A DNA stretch of 64,000 nt from Bugulina stolonifera (Eukaryota > Bryozoa > Gymnolaemata > Cheilostomatida > Bugulidae). Each line of letters opens with the position of its first letter. Within the stretch, counting starts at the first letter, position 1. Positions 49,246 through 62,357 of this stretch are shown piece by piece. Position numbers and translations under genes: made by a program. Below the pieces are notes generated by a model. That model was not told where the DNA came from. It saw nothing but the letters and a program-made list of their open reading frames with translations, and did not search any database. Where the stretch lies: contig OW285192.1 in the NCBI GenBank assembly GCA_935421135.1, positions 1,655,501-1,719,500 of the forward strand. Direction: 5' to 3'.

Positions 49246-49566
49246 ATATTTACATGGTCATGCAGTAACTATATTGAATCTCATGAAGACAACAAATAGT
49301 TTTTTCATTTGTTGTCTTTATCCAATCCTGGTGTGGCTATGTTTGAAAGATCAACAGCTCATCTTGGTTTTAGCTAGCTTAAGGTCCAACATTCAAAAAT
49401 GAATGGGTGAGCTTGTTCACTTATATCCCCTTCTCTAGAAATTTACATCAAAGATTAGCAAGTTTGCCTGCATCTGCCTAGAGATGAATCGTTAGTTGTA
49501 TAACTCAACTAAGGAGAGGAATGAATGCAAGTTGATACAATTTAAAACTACTCTTTTTAGTTCAAT

Positions 49567-50091
49567 ATGATGGATTTTGGTTTGGGAGACGATCCAGAAC
49601 TAGAGATTCACAGTCCACATCTCAGCTCAGACTCATCGGACAGTGATATCTGCTCTCCCTATAGTAGCGCAGATGCAGGCATATCTGTGATTGGTCATTT
49701 GAAGTCACCATCGGAACTAGAGTCAACCCAGGGTGCTGACAAATCTTCCACAGCATCAGTATTAGACGTTCCTACAGGTGCTTCTGGTTTATCGACTAGA
49801 AATAACCCTGAGGGAGCTGAGAAGCAGAGAGAGGTGATTGATAACAGAAGGAGCCAGAATTGTTCTCTAGATGAAAAATTGAAAACTAAAGTTATAAAAG
49901 TCAATCAACCAATAGAAGAGACCGGACTGAAGCCAACATGCGCTCAGGCAGACCAACAGACTAGGGCGCTGATTTGGGGTGTAACAATGGGTGCGTTAGT
50001 GCGGGGTGTGTTTTGTCTACCCTCCAGTGTTATTGGCTTAGTCGCACCAGTATGTATAACACTAAGTGCTATTTACTGTTTTACCTACTAA
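49567..50091 (+). CDS. 174-residue protein with C-terminal membrane segment, unknown
   Basis: Intronless frame. Residues 1-130 are low-complexity and acidic-polar, rich in Ser, Asp and Glu (MMDFGLGDDPELEIHSPHLS), with no folded domain recognised. Residues about 132-174 are hydrophobic (ALIWGVTMGALVRGVFCL, then ITLSAIYCFTY at the C-terminus), as in a tail-anchored or hairpin membrane protein. The ATG is 6 bp after 'ctctttttag', an acceptor-like sequence matching the arrangement at 45769. The C-terminal block resembles the 45769 protein. A long poly-C tract lies 30 bp beyond the stop. The function is unknown. Confidence 0.55.
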   Translation: MMDFGLGDDPELEIHSPHLSSDSSDSDICSPYSSADAGISVIGHLKSPSELESTQGADKSSTASVLDVPTGASGLSTRNNPEGAEKQREVIDNRRSQNCSLDEKLKTKVIKVNQPIEETGLKPTCAQADQQTRALIWGVTMGALVRGVFCLPSSVIGLVAPVCITLSAIYCFTY

Positions 50092-50120
50092 CTATCCTTC
50101 TATTATGTTATAAACTACAC

Positions 50121-50165
<45 letters not shown>
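50121..50165. repeat. 45-bp poly-C tract
   Basis: An essentially uninterrupted cytosine run, unusual in this AT-rich DNA. Its exact length could be an assembly estimate. Confidence 0.9.
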
Positions 50166-50166
<1 letters not shown>

Positions 50167-50395
50167 CATATTCTACAACATGTAGTATAGATTAGAGTAT
50201 TATACAGTAATAAGTAATAACACAGTCATGCATGACTTATACCAGAATATACCATTAACTGTTCAAATAATAATTATTGTTATCAATTATAGCATTGGAC
50301 ACTCAGCAATATTTGTAATTACAGTAGGCCTACAATCATGTACAATGTAAATATCATTTCACCAGTTCTGCTGGTTTATTTATCATGTATTATGC

Positions 50396-50460
50396 CAAAC
50401 TGTTGACATGGATAGTTCACTAGCATATGCTAGTGAACTATCCATGTCAATAGTTTGGTA
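50396..50460. repeat. Near-perfect palindrome
   Basis: Two arms of about 32 bp meet at 'agcatatgct' without a loop; the outer end is aaactgttgacatgg / ccatgtcaatagttt, with one mismatch. Confidence 0.92.
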
Positions 50461-51160
50461 TCTCTAGATGGATGCCTCTACAATTCATACTCCACCAAGT
50501 TCACAGACTTTGGTATTTCCCTATTTGTTAGCCATGTAGACAATGGCACTCTCTCAATTTCAACTAAAAGTTTTAGGCAAACATGTTATTGGTATAGTAT
50601 ATTGTGGTATAGATAGGCCTGCTGGAGGCAATACAATAATATACATGTACACTATAGTGCAGATCTAACTAAAGTGACCTGAAGGGTTATTATTCATCAG
50701 AAGAAGACAACTCCACCTATAAAAAATAACACTACTCAATACTCGCATAATAAGTATAATTTCATAGACGGACATCACAAAGTTAATCAAAGTGTAGAAT
50801 AGTGTAAAACATGGGCGTAGAGTATCTTTATGGGAACACTACTAGAGTAAATAGTTAAATAGACTATAGAACACATAACTGTAGGGGATGACTCCCACTT
50901 GGCATCCCACTGATAAGGGAGGTAATAAGCAGTATATCACAGTCAATACCAGACACCAGCTAGGCTATGTGTGGGCCCTTTGACCATCACACAGTAGTCT
51001 CTTGGTTGTAACACATAATACAATAGCTGTCTTGACTACGGTTATACAATACATGTAGTTGCCATGACAACGGTTATACAATACATGTAGTTGCCATAAC
51101 TACGGTTGGCAGCCATAACTAAATATTCACTTTAGAGGTTATAGAATCGATAGCTTCCTG
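50461..51160. other. Downstream flank of the plakin gene
   Basis: No gene was recognised. A short direct repeat 'acggttatacaatacatgta' lies at about 51040-51090. The plakin 3' UTR and polyadenylation site should lie here on the minus strand. Confidence 0.4.
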
Positions 51161-54100
51161 TTAAACGCTCCCATTTTCTGCGGCCATTTTCATTCCCTTG
51201 AGTGCTATAAGAGGGTTGAGTATTTTACGTCTCACGGTCCTGACTCTCTCGTTAACCGCCATATTGCCGAGTTCTCCGAGATGCAATGATGGTGGCTTGT
51301 CGGATTCTGTGGCCTTTATAAAACCTGCAGTAGAGGATCTCATTATCTCAAACAGTATAATAAATATACATGTACATGTATAATATACATGTTGGCCTAC
51401 ATGTATATGTACATGTAGACCTATATACAGGTAAACTGGTTACGTAAGCCCGAGTGGCACCTGAGAGCACCTAGCCTTAGAGTTCAGGCATGAGTGTGAG
51501 AACATGTGCAATGCATTGTAAGTGCTGGTCTGTTATCTGCTTTTATTGGTTAACATATCAATTGCAAATTTAGGCTGTTGGACCAGATTGATCAAACCAA
51601 ACAAAAAGTGCATTTTGGGATTTTCTAGCAGCATCAACCTTCAGGAAGAATACGATGCTCACCACAGCTGACAGTTCCATAACTATCAACCTCCACTACT
51701 AAAGTACCACACTACTACTCCTGAGCCCAGGTTAGTCTAATGTCCATACACATTGCACACTACATGCCCGTAGTTAGTAACTGAACAAGTGAAGCGATAC
51801 ACATAATAGACATAAACTACTCAAGTGTCATACAATGATACAGGAGTTGTGTTCCCTTGATGCAGAGTGGAAATAATATGTTGTGAAGATTCTAACAGCC
51901 CTTTACTGTCAAGGAAATGGAGGAAGGATAGAGTAAACATGTCTGTCTCATCATCTCTGCCCACTAGTTGGATTTATGAGCTAGATCACTGTGGTAAGTA
52001 TTTTTATTAGTTGTACTTTCGTACCCACCCCCTCCCCCCCCCCCCCCCCCCACAGACACACACACAGTATGTATGCATAATCAATGGGGCTATTATGATT
52101 CCATTCTCTAATTTTGTCGAAACTAAAACTGTGTTGTTCATCAGATTTTAATAAATTTATTAAAAAGATTAATAAGAAACATGTCGTCCCTGTTTCCTGT
52201 ATCTGGTTGGGTGAATAAGAACTTTCCAATGTATTTGTTGACACTAAGTGATGGGGGAGAGATGATGAAGGTATGTATTACTAGTCAGCACATGTTCAGT
52301 AGGATCCCAGGCCACAGGTACAACTTAGCAGGGAAATGGAAAGGTTTGTATTATAGGATATATAGTACACATCTAATGTATTATAGGACATATATAGTAC
52401 ACACGTAATATATTACATGTATAGGGCATATACAATGTAGTACACATGTAATGTATTGTAATGATGTAGGTCTTATACCTAGCCTGTGATCACATCTCCT
52501 TTCCAATAACACAGCCTGTAAAAGTAGCACCTCACATGCATTATTCTTGGTAGAAAGTCTAAACAATGGTTGCAAACTTGAAAAGCAAGGTAAACAATGG
52601 AACTTGCATACACATGTCATGCTATAAAAATTCACACAGTATTGGTAGTTGTCTACCCTTTATACAAAACACTTTGAAAAGTTAATCTCAAACAGCATGC
52701 GCACACATAAAACGCTATATCTACAACCTTGTTGCTTTTGAATGAGTGAGTACAAGTTACTGGGCTACAAATGTATCTACATACATATATATATACATGT
52801 AGTAAGTACAAGTTACTGAGATGCAGCTGTGTCTACATGGTGTTAGCTCACCTTTATTTATAGCATCGACTACAAATAGCTTCTCTCCTGTAACGCTATT
52901 GAGGTAAGCTCCGGAGTCCTTGTCTATGATCCCCTTTTTGACAGCCTCATGAAATAGTAGAGTCTGTTTGGTCTGCTGACAGACGACTGCATGAACCAGG
53001 TACGTCTTGCTCACCTCTTCAAGCACAACGTCTGCAACAGAAGTGAGACGAATAACAGACATGCTTGTGCTCACTCACCCGTGTACATAACACAGTGGGA
53101 GGTCTGCTTCATTAGTGACTGGTATTCTCAGAAGAAAAGAAACAGAATGGACAATATTAAATCACAGCAACAAATAGGTTACACGTAGGTCACACGTAGG
53201 TCACATGTAGGTCACACGTAGGTCACATGTAGGTCACATGTAGGTCACACGTAGGTCACATGTAGGTCACATGTAGGTCACATGTAGGTCACATGTAGGT
53301 CACATGTAGGTCACAGTGTACACACCAGCCTTTAACCAGGTGCTAACCTGTTGTATCTTCCAAACTCAGTTATTCTTATTGATGAGGTTGCTGCACTGCT
53401 TGGCTAGTAATTTCATTAATCTGTCATGTGTACGCATATTTTGATGCTGTTTTCAAAGTCAGTTTTAAATTTTACTGAGTAGTTAATGTACCTATAAGGT
53501 TTCAACCTTTGAACACTGCAATGATTTCTCCCACCTTCATACAGTTCATAGAAGTACAAGCTAAGTGGTTGTCAGCGTAAGCATGGCTGGTAAACAGCTG
53601 AAGGTCAGAGGTCAGAGGATTGGAGGAAACAGCCATGCTTGCATTCAGCTCAGACAAAAACGGCTTATTGGTACTACAACTTTTCGTCAAACTTTTGTAC
53701 TGAAGTTGTTTTCTCGAAATAAAGATAAGTCAATTTTAATAAAACAGCCAAATTGTTCAAAGTGTTAGTGTGCAATCATACATTCAATTGGTGTTATTTT
53801 ATGAATATATAAGAGATAGCGTGCTAGGGGGAAACCAAGGCTACAACATATCTATATTTATGGCTATAGTCACATACTATAAATAGATGGTAGATTATGC
53901 CCTATTAGGGCATAATCTACCATCTACTTACTAGCAAACCACTAAATGATATGCATGAGCAAACCCACATACTCTGTTTGGAGTTCTTTTCCTTCTCTGC
54001 AGAATTTACATGTTTGATATTAGATGTACACCAAGACCATACATGTAGACAATGGCATGTACTGGACAACGTTTCGGCTAATTCACAAGATATCATACCT

Positions 54101-57100
54101 AGATAGTACATATACTTGTGCATACACCTTGTACCCACACAGATATGCAATTACTACACATGTATAATAGCCGTGTAACAGGCCGTATGATATGGACTAT
54201 AGTGTTGACGCGACTGTGACTGCCTATGCCTCTGTATTTACTGCTGTAGTGCTACTTACTGTTGTTATTAGCGTCGTATTCAATCTCAACTAGCCTGTGT
54301 TCCACTGCATCCCCTATCAGCATGACAGACCCCAACTTTAGGTCCTTGTACGTTCCTTGATCTGGGTCTAGGATCCCTCTTACTGAATGATAACAATAAA
54401 CCCGTGTATTCGATCAGACTGGAGGATTTGACATCATTGTGTGTCTCTCATGGTGTGAGACAGAGCAAATTCTTTTAACCAATAAAAAACTGAAGCGAAT
54501 AATTTTGGGTGGCTAGTCACTTGGAATGTATAGTGGGACCAATAAAGGCTGGATAAGTATAGTAGGAGTATGTGGGAACTGAACATGTGACCCCGTAACC
54601 CTATAATCTCCTGCTACCAAAACAAATAGAAAATCAAACCAGAAATAGGCCTAAATTACTGTAGGCAGGCTTTACCGGAAATGGGCACTCTAAAGGAATA
54701 GATGCGATTTGAGTATAAAAACTGAATCGAATCACACCACTGCATTCGGTTTCGGCGTCTGTTTACAATCTTTATGGTTTATGGTTGAACTGCAAGAGGA
54801 TAATTTCAAAAACTCTAATGTTACCGAAACACCATACAGTATTGATGTAGACTGCAGGTAATGGATGTTGTTGAGGAATACTAATTGGAGAAACAATGAT
54901 AGAAAGTCAATTGGAATGTTTACATTTCTTTTGCACATTACATCTTTCCCATAGACTGCATACTTGTTAAGTTAAAGGACCTACCACACGCTAGCTTTGC
55001 AGATATGATCTCCCCTGTTCTTGTATCCAAGGCTTGGTGTATAGTGTATGGTCTTGTTTCCCTAGTTGTCCTCACCGTAATTATTCCTGCAGATTTCACT
55101 TTTTCTTCAGATTTCTTCTCCTGTTTGGGCCCCATCTGCAGAATAAATGTACCAATGAGATGACATGATTTCAGTTACTGCCCCATTGCTAAAACTACAC
55201 TGTACATGTATGTACAACTGTCACAAAAACTAAGCAATTGTAGCATTATGCTTTATGACAGTTAATGTGTTGGCTAAATAACACCAAGTTAATGACTACA
55301 AATCTATTTAGCAGATGTGTTAAACCTTCTACTCACCTTAATCCATCCTTCATTCATAGCCTGTGGTATAGGTATCGATGCATACGTCACTTTATTAACA
55401 TATAGCCCTTTATCTGGGTTTATGATACCACGGTCTATGGCGTCCTGTAGTGAAATGATCACCTCTGGTTCTTTGCCAGGATTACAGACTATTCCAGTTA
55501 TTACGAAAGTTGTCTCCACTTCCATCTACATGTACAAGTAGTGAATAGAATAGAATAGAATAGTATATAATATACATGTACAAGTAGTGAATAGAATAGA
55601 ATAGTATATAATATACATGTACAAGTAGTGAATAGAATAGAATAGAATGTTGTAGTATATTATATACGTGTACGTATAGACCAGCGTATAGAATATTATA
55701 AACTGTAGAACTATAGCATAAGTTACCTCAGACTCTATAACCTCTTCTGTTTCTGTTTTCCTTTCTGTGGATCCAGACTCAAAGAATTCCTCTTCTTCTT
55801 CTTCTTCTTCTTCCACGTCCCCTTGTATGTTAGAACCTGTAGTTTGTGGGTACTTTTATTTGCAGGTTTGGTTTAGCAAAGGCAATGTTCATGCACAATT
55901 TGTAAGATTAAGTTGACTTATGTTATAAAACATGTTAACCAAGATACATGTACAGTCAGTGAGGTGAATTAACCCAATATTTCTACATAATATTAGCAGT
56001 TCAGCTACACTTTATACTCATTGGCTAGGTCAAGGTCAGAATAAGCCGTGTCAACTTACTGTAGAGAGAGTCAGTCTGATCTGGTGCAATGATGTCTTCT
56101 GCTACACTAACAGGACACTGATCTCTGCTCTCCAGATCACATTCCCAGTACCTGAACAGTAGAGTAGACTTATTGTATGAATCAACTCAAATACAGTGAA
56201 TGCTATTATTTCCTCAAACTACATGTATAATAACTCATGTACTCATCTACTCATACACGGGATATGTTAGGAGTTATATACTCACACACAGTACATGATG
56301 GGAGTTACCTATTCATACAAAGTACATGTCAAGAGTTTTCTACTCACTTGACAAAGTGTGCAGTAGTTATGTACTTCATCTGACTAGAATTGTTATAAAT
56401 GAAGATATTTTTAGGCTGTCTCAGCTGTTCCAGCACCATTCTGTACGCATCACAGTAGGTCCAGAAGTCCTGTGAATGGGAATAAGTGTATATATAGATG
56501 TACTTGCCTACACTGTGCTTCACAGATATTTACATGTACAATGTACAGTGGTATACGTACCTGCTTTATGAAAAGCCTGCACTACACAAAGTCATTGCAG
56601 TGAAGAAAATAAGATGTATTGTGGCATTTCATGTACGTGTAGCTGCACGGATCTAAAGGAGTGCGTACATCATGGGAGTCAGCTTGATAAGGTTACTTGT
56701 GCAGAGGACATTTTGTGATATGAATTAGAGCATATTTGGTTACAGCCACACTTGAGTAAAGCTGGCATCTGATACCAGAAGCCCAGAATAACATTAATAC
56801 TCAAAATTATTGAAAATTACTTCCGCTACCCAAGTGTCACCAAGAAATAAGTTCAAGGAAAGCTCAACAGTAACCGACAAACTGGCTCCATTGATGTAGG
56901 GGGGAGGGGGGGGGGAAATAACTATCAGTACATCTTTATAGATACCATTGTTGCTTTGGTATGGCATTATGGTATGTATTTTATTCATAAACATGACTTG
57001 TATTCCAATGTTGATGTAAATTTAGAAGTTGTCTTCTCTTACCCAGTATCTCTGTAGAAACTTATGTAAGTAGTTAACTTGTACAATTACAGTAACTTTG

Positions 57101-60100
57101 TGATTATCCCCCTCTGTAGTATGCTGTGTGCGTTTACCACTATTTACTATATCCATAATCTTGGTTAGTAACAGTTCATAGCTCTTGCTACCAGCCACAG
57201 AATAGCCTAATGTTCCTTTCATATATGCTAAAGTATCATGCAGGGCAGTTCTTTGTTCATCTGATATCGTACCAAACTCAGATTTCTGTAATATCATGAG
57301 AACTGCATGTGCTGGTATAAAATTAAAGTGATTATGCTAGAGGTAAGATGGTATACAGTACATACTAGTGCATGTGCACTATGTATGATGTATACTATGT
57401 AGTAGATGTTACCAGTGATACACTAGATAATAATACATGTAGACACAGTGTATACAGTGTTGTAGCTGTACAAGCTTCAACTGTCTAGAGTTGTCCTACC
57501 TTATCATTTTCATTCCAGTCTTTGAATACCTCCAGCAGGACTTTAGTGACTTGCTGACCGAGTAGTTTAGTGGACGCTGACCATATGGCTAACATCTGCA
57601 GCCTTAACCTGTGTAGTGAGTAGCACATGCATACTGAAGATGATAGGTGCTTTGGAATCTGGGCTATTCAGTATAAATCACTACTCTACCTAGTATTTAA
57701 CGTCACACCATATGCAGATTGAATATTATTCAATTGCGATAGTTTGAAAAACTAAGGGCATGTTATGTCAGATGCATGTACACCTTACCTATACAGTATG
57801 TACACTCTATGTCGGAAAATTAAACACTTGTAGATCAATAATTCGTGCCAATATGACTTACATGGTAGAGTTGGTATATACGTGTATGCGCTACAAATAG
57901 CATCCACTATCACCTTATGATATTGAATTCTTTATACATGTAAGTTCTCAAATCTCCATCAACGGACAGATCTCCTCTCCTAGTCAACATGGCAGCTAAC
58001 AGACATTACATGTACATACCTCAAAGCAGCGTCAAGAGCTGCTGGGTCCGTGGGAGGGATAACTAGTATTATAGCAGGAACCACAACTTCTGATGTGGAT
58101 ACTTGAGAATCAGAATTATCCCCCTCCGTATCAATCCTAATCTTCCATTTCTTCCTGTCAGAGTTATCTACCAATGTGACTATCGCGCCTTCTGTTAGTT
58201 CAAACTAGTGAAAAGAGAGGACAAATGTGTCATACCATGAAAATCCTTGGGAAAATGACTAAGCAGGTACAGTGTACATTGCACATGTATATGCAATGTA
58301 ATTGTTGCTATCACATTGTTAAACGTATTATATTAAGCAGTTACTTGCACAGGCCAATAGATGGCAATGTAATATAATAATTGTCCTATATACATGTAAC
58401 TACTATAAAAAAATATTTTTATAGCATAAAAATGCCACATGTTTCACTGAATAGGGCTGGAAGTAGACAATAGGTGGATCTTTTCAACATCGTGCCATCA
58501 CAGAGCCCTTTTGTGATACGTCGAGATATATTGATTCCAAGTACAACTGGATATTAATTGATGAGGCTGATACGCTGGCACAAAACTAGTCGGCCCATTG
58601 AAGCACATGTCCTCTTATCAGACTGAACCTTGAGAAGTTGTCTGCACCCAATGCGGACTATAGACATTTTCACTACCTAAAAGCAACATCTAAAATACAT
58701 TACAAACAATAGACATGCCCTTTACCTCACTGGTCTTGTAGTCTACCAATACTTGTACACGTCTAGGAGTTGTCTGCCTGTCTGTTCTAGCTCTCAGTGG
58801 TATAATGTGCTTAGCTCTTTCATACAGGAGATCTAGTCTTGTCTGCCACTGTAAGGTAACATACAGACGTACTTGTAAGGTGGTGGACGTAGCTTATGTC
58901 TACATGCATATTGAACCAAAACAAAATTAGCCCGAGCTATAACTAAGCATTTATTGTCTCCCCTTTGTTATGCATCATTAGAGAGAGAGGGAATCTCACA
59001 GAGCCAGATTCCATGTAGGAGGTGTGACTTTTGCAAAATCCCAATATTACAAATCGATATTATATAGATTATTTATGTGTTGTCCACATTTAATTACGAT
59101 TACACTGCCCTGTTAATTTTGAAGAACAGAATTGGATTAGAATTATTTATCAAGTATTTAAAACTAGATTAAGATTTAAATTGGATTGTTGCTCTAGTTG
59201 AAAGTCTTCAGTGGCACTCCTGGCTTCATATAATATGGTGACATGCTGAGGCGATGTTGATAAACTACAGATGTTGGTCATGCCCATTAGTAGTACAAGG
59301 GAAGCATAGGAGAGTTTAGAAGGGTTGCAATGTTAATATCAACAAGATTCGGCCAGCCAATCACCTGTAAGTATTCTTTGAGAATTGTCATCATCTCATT
59401 CATTGTCTCTCTGATTTGGTGGCTCGAACCAGAAACACACTTCTTGGCAGAGAAGAGTTCTGGTACTCTGGTGAGCTGGAAGTTTAACCATTCATTGCTC
59501 TCCTCCACTTCGTGCCAGAACTATGGAGAATATATTTAGCAGATAGAAATATCGAAATATCCGGAGGTTGACTCATCATAAGATGTGCCACTTGCAGCAG
59601 GTACTAGTGTGCGTATATGTTAAGTAGACACCAAGCACCTGCCGCTTACCTGGTGATAGCTGGCAGCATTCCTTAGATGCACTTGGTTGCAGTAGGCTAA
59701 AGAGTGGAGATAATTCCAACTGTCCTGTAGGCTCTTCATGCAATTCTAAAGAATACAAAGTCAAACAGAATAAATCTAATAGCTAGACCGGCACAGGGGT
59801 TGCTGCGAACTGGATGTTGCCAACACAACAGCCATAACAATTTCGTTTTAATACCAACTTCAACAAAATCACAAAATGGGGAAACAAATCTAAAAAATTT
59901 ATGGAGCAAAATTATTTCCCCACATGAAATATTCATCGCAATGTGTCTATAGAATTCATAGCAAAATCATTTTTGGAGTTGTTACATGTAGCTCTTTGCG
60001 AGAGAGGACAACTCCTCAGTCTTTGATATAGTACATTGAAAGCGTATACAAGCATAATGTACATGTATCCATAGACAGTGAGTATTATTCAAGTATCTGT

Positions 60101-61498
60101 GAGTGACTTCTTCAGCTTATGCTGAGAAATATTTGGAATTCTTTACTAGATAATCCAGCTATATATTGAATTGGATATCAATTCTTCTGGCAATATTTTG
60201 TATATAATGTTACAATTATAATTATATTCACTATACAATACTGATAACGCATCAGCATTGCTGCATGTATAATGTCCTAAACAAATATTAGTGTATTGTA
60301 TTGCATACTGGTAGGTGGGCTACATTTCAGATCATCTGACACTAAGCACACGCATACCATGTCAGTCAATGGTCTAGATAACACTGCACTGATAGGACTG
60401 TTTGTTTCAGTAGCTATTAGCGTGCAGCGATATCCCCTCAGCAAACCATCTAGTGGATATAACGATTTAGTGCAATATGGACTTGCTATGTCTATAGAAT
60501 GGATATATTTGGTGACAAAGGGGCTACCAGCAGAAATCAGTATTCTTGTGGAAATAAAATGGGAAAGCATCACAATGTGCCCGTCCCTGGAACCTCTCCC
60601 ATGTACACACTCAGTACTCTAGGTGATACATACCTCAGCTACCTGTGAACTATATACATCTAGTGTGGGGATTGGGGAGGTGAGAGTAGCCTGTGATTTC
60701 TTAGATAGCTCTAGAGCTGTAGTCTCCACATCATAGCTTAGTGTCTGTAATGAGGTAGTAGCATGGGGTGGGCAGAGTTACTGACATGTACATGTAGTAG
60801 TATACGTGATGAGGAGGGGGAGATGGCATACACAATTCATAAAGCAGACTACAACCTCACGTAAAATAAAACTTCACATTAAGGGTGCATCATCTGAAAT
60901 ATTAGGGTGGTGCGAAGGTGCTCGGCAGCTTCAGATTATTTTTAATTAATAAATTAAAAATAATACTAAAAATATTCACGCATCACTGTTTTCTTGATTT
61001 GAGAGAACTACGCATCACCACGGATATTATTATTATTTTATTGGATAGAATGTGATAGAATATTGTGATGCATCATGATCACTGTTCGGCAGAGAAATTA
61101 TAAATTTGTTGGTTGTGATGACTTGTGATGATTATCACGCATCATGATGCATCGCATTGCCAAAAGCCAGAAATGTTTACTTTTTATGTAAATCGGTAAT
61201 TCTCATCTTGAACACAGGTTGGGATTTGTCCCCCCCCCCCATATCCAGATTCTATCCAAATTTGAAAGTTATATAATTATGTACATGTATTTACACTTAG
61301 TTTTCATCCAAACCACAAAAGAATTAATTTTTACTTTTCCAGGCATGATGTTAGGCCTTATACCAGAGGTTATATGTACAGCGTACATACTATGTAGTAA
61401 AGCACAGGTATCCGAATTCTACTTACCGAAAATAGATCCTCCATTTTGCTAACTTGACCTATGACCTCTAGACAGGCTCTTCTCTTCTCTAGTATAGC
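51161..61498 (-). CDS. Plakin-family cytolinker, 3' portion (16 exons)
   Basis: Minus-strand exons in phase: 61498-61427, 60744-60634, 59745-59650, 59520-59365, 58848-58726, 58204-58020, 57608-57500, 57285-57043, 56469-56348, 56151-56060, 55836-55727, 55525-55337, 55135-54985, 54382-54260, 53031-52852, 51324-51161 (TAA). They give 741 residues; the 5' part lies beyond the window. First come plakin-domain spectrin repeats (DSWNYLHSLAYCNQVHLRNA then ASYHQFWHEVEESNEW). The embedded SH3 follows (VLVDYKTSEFELTEG, LVDNSDRKKWK, VIPPTDPAALDAAL), then further helical repeat (NYLHKFLQRYWDFW). Next is a poly-Glu linker, then plectin-like repeats (LQDAIDRGIINPDKGLY, FHEAVKKGIIDKDSGAYLN). Plakins link actin, microtubules or intermediate filaments to junctions. 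This one ends soon after about four or five plectin-like units, without a rod, EF-hand or GAS2 region. The last exon is supported by phase and frame only. Confidence 0.9.
52025..52055. repeat. C-rich tract in the plakin intron
   Basis: Cytosine run followed by an (ac)n stretch. Confidence 0.9.
53176..53312. repeat. 11-bp minisatellite in plakin intron
   Basis: About twelve copies of gtaggtcacat/gtaggtcacac. Confidence 0.95.
53886..53927. repeat. Near-perfect palindrome in plakin intron
   Basis: The arms agatggtagattatgccct and its inverse meet at 'attagg' with no real loop. Confidence 0.9.
55526..55650. repeat. Tandem repeat abutting a plakin splice acceptor
   Basis: Three copies of a ~42-bp unit ('tacatgtacaagtagtgaat' plus 'agaatagaatag') begin at the acceptor of exon 55525-55337, which uses the unit's own 'ctac' (TAG on the minus strand). 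Confidence 0.85.
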
Positions 61499-62349
61499 CT
61501 GAGAACATACAGGTATATTTAGTAGCCTGAGTAACTGAACAGTGACTGACACTGCAGCTCAGATTGCGACAGGTACATGTATGTATCAACAAATATTCCC
61601 CAGTTAGGCAGCTCACACACTGCACAATGTAGTAATAGAAAGTTCAGTAACACAGCCACACAGTAAGCATACTGTCCTTCACTCCTACTTGGGTTGACTA
61701 AACTGTGTTGTGTGGGAATTGTATTGACATGTACCTAATACTAGTACGTTATAGCATTACATTATTGTACTGCCTGGGTAATTAACCTAATCACCTGACA
61801 TGAGATGTTAGTAATACATGTATACATTAGTTAATCCCTTCCTGGCCTGGGTCCCAGAATACTATCCTATTATATAATCTATACAATATAGGAGTAGATG
61901 TACATGTAACTGTATTCTCTGTACAACTTGTTTTTTTACACCATAGAATATTGCAATAATATGTTCCAATCAACATGCATATGTCTAACACTATCCCATT
62001 GTGGGGCCTAGAGCAGGCTGTATATAGAGTGCAAAGAAGATGGAAGCTAGATGTATACTAAATTGGTCACCATGGTAACGAGAGTATAATTATAAAGAAT
62101 GAGTAAATACCCACGATATGGTAGTGGTAGGGCAGGGATACTTATGATCATGTAACATTAGGAAAGGATGTTTGTGGTTATGTAGTGTAATATACTGTAA
62201 TGCTGTGTAATATCATGTTAATTGGCTGACTTACTCTAGATGATGACTCATAATTGAAGGAAGTAATACATTACAAAGTTCAAAGGTCAAGCTGTTGTAT
62301 CGCAAGTGCAGTACAATGATATTCTCTGGGAGGTTATATTCTATACAAT
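61200..62349. other. Plakin intron, right part
   Basis: Beyond exon 61498-61427 no further exon was recognised. The sequence is intronic and AT-rich. Confidence 0.4.
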
Positions 62350-62357
62350 ATTACAGT

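Noticed and set aside
49695..49904. 69-codon minus-strand frame
   Set aside because: Antisense shadow of the 49567-50091 frame.
60296..60622. 108-codon plus-strand frame
   Set aside because: Mostly plakin intron on the opposite strand; no domain recognised.
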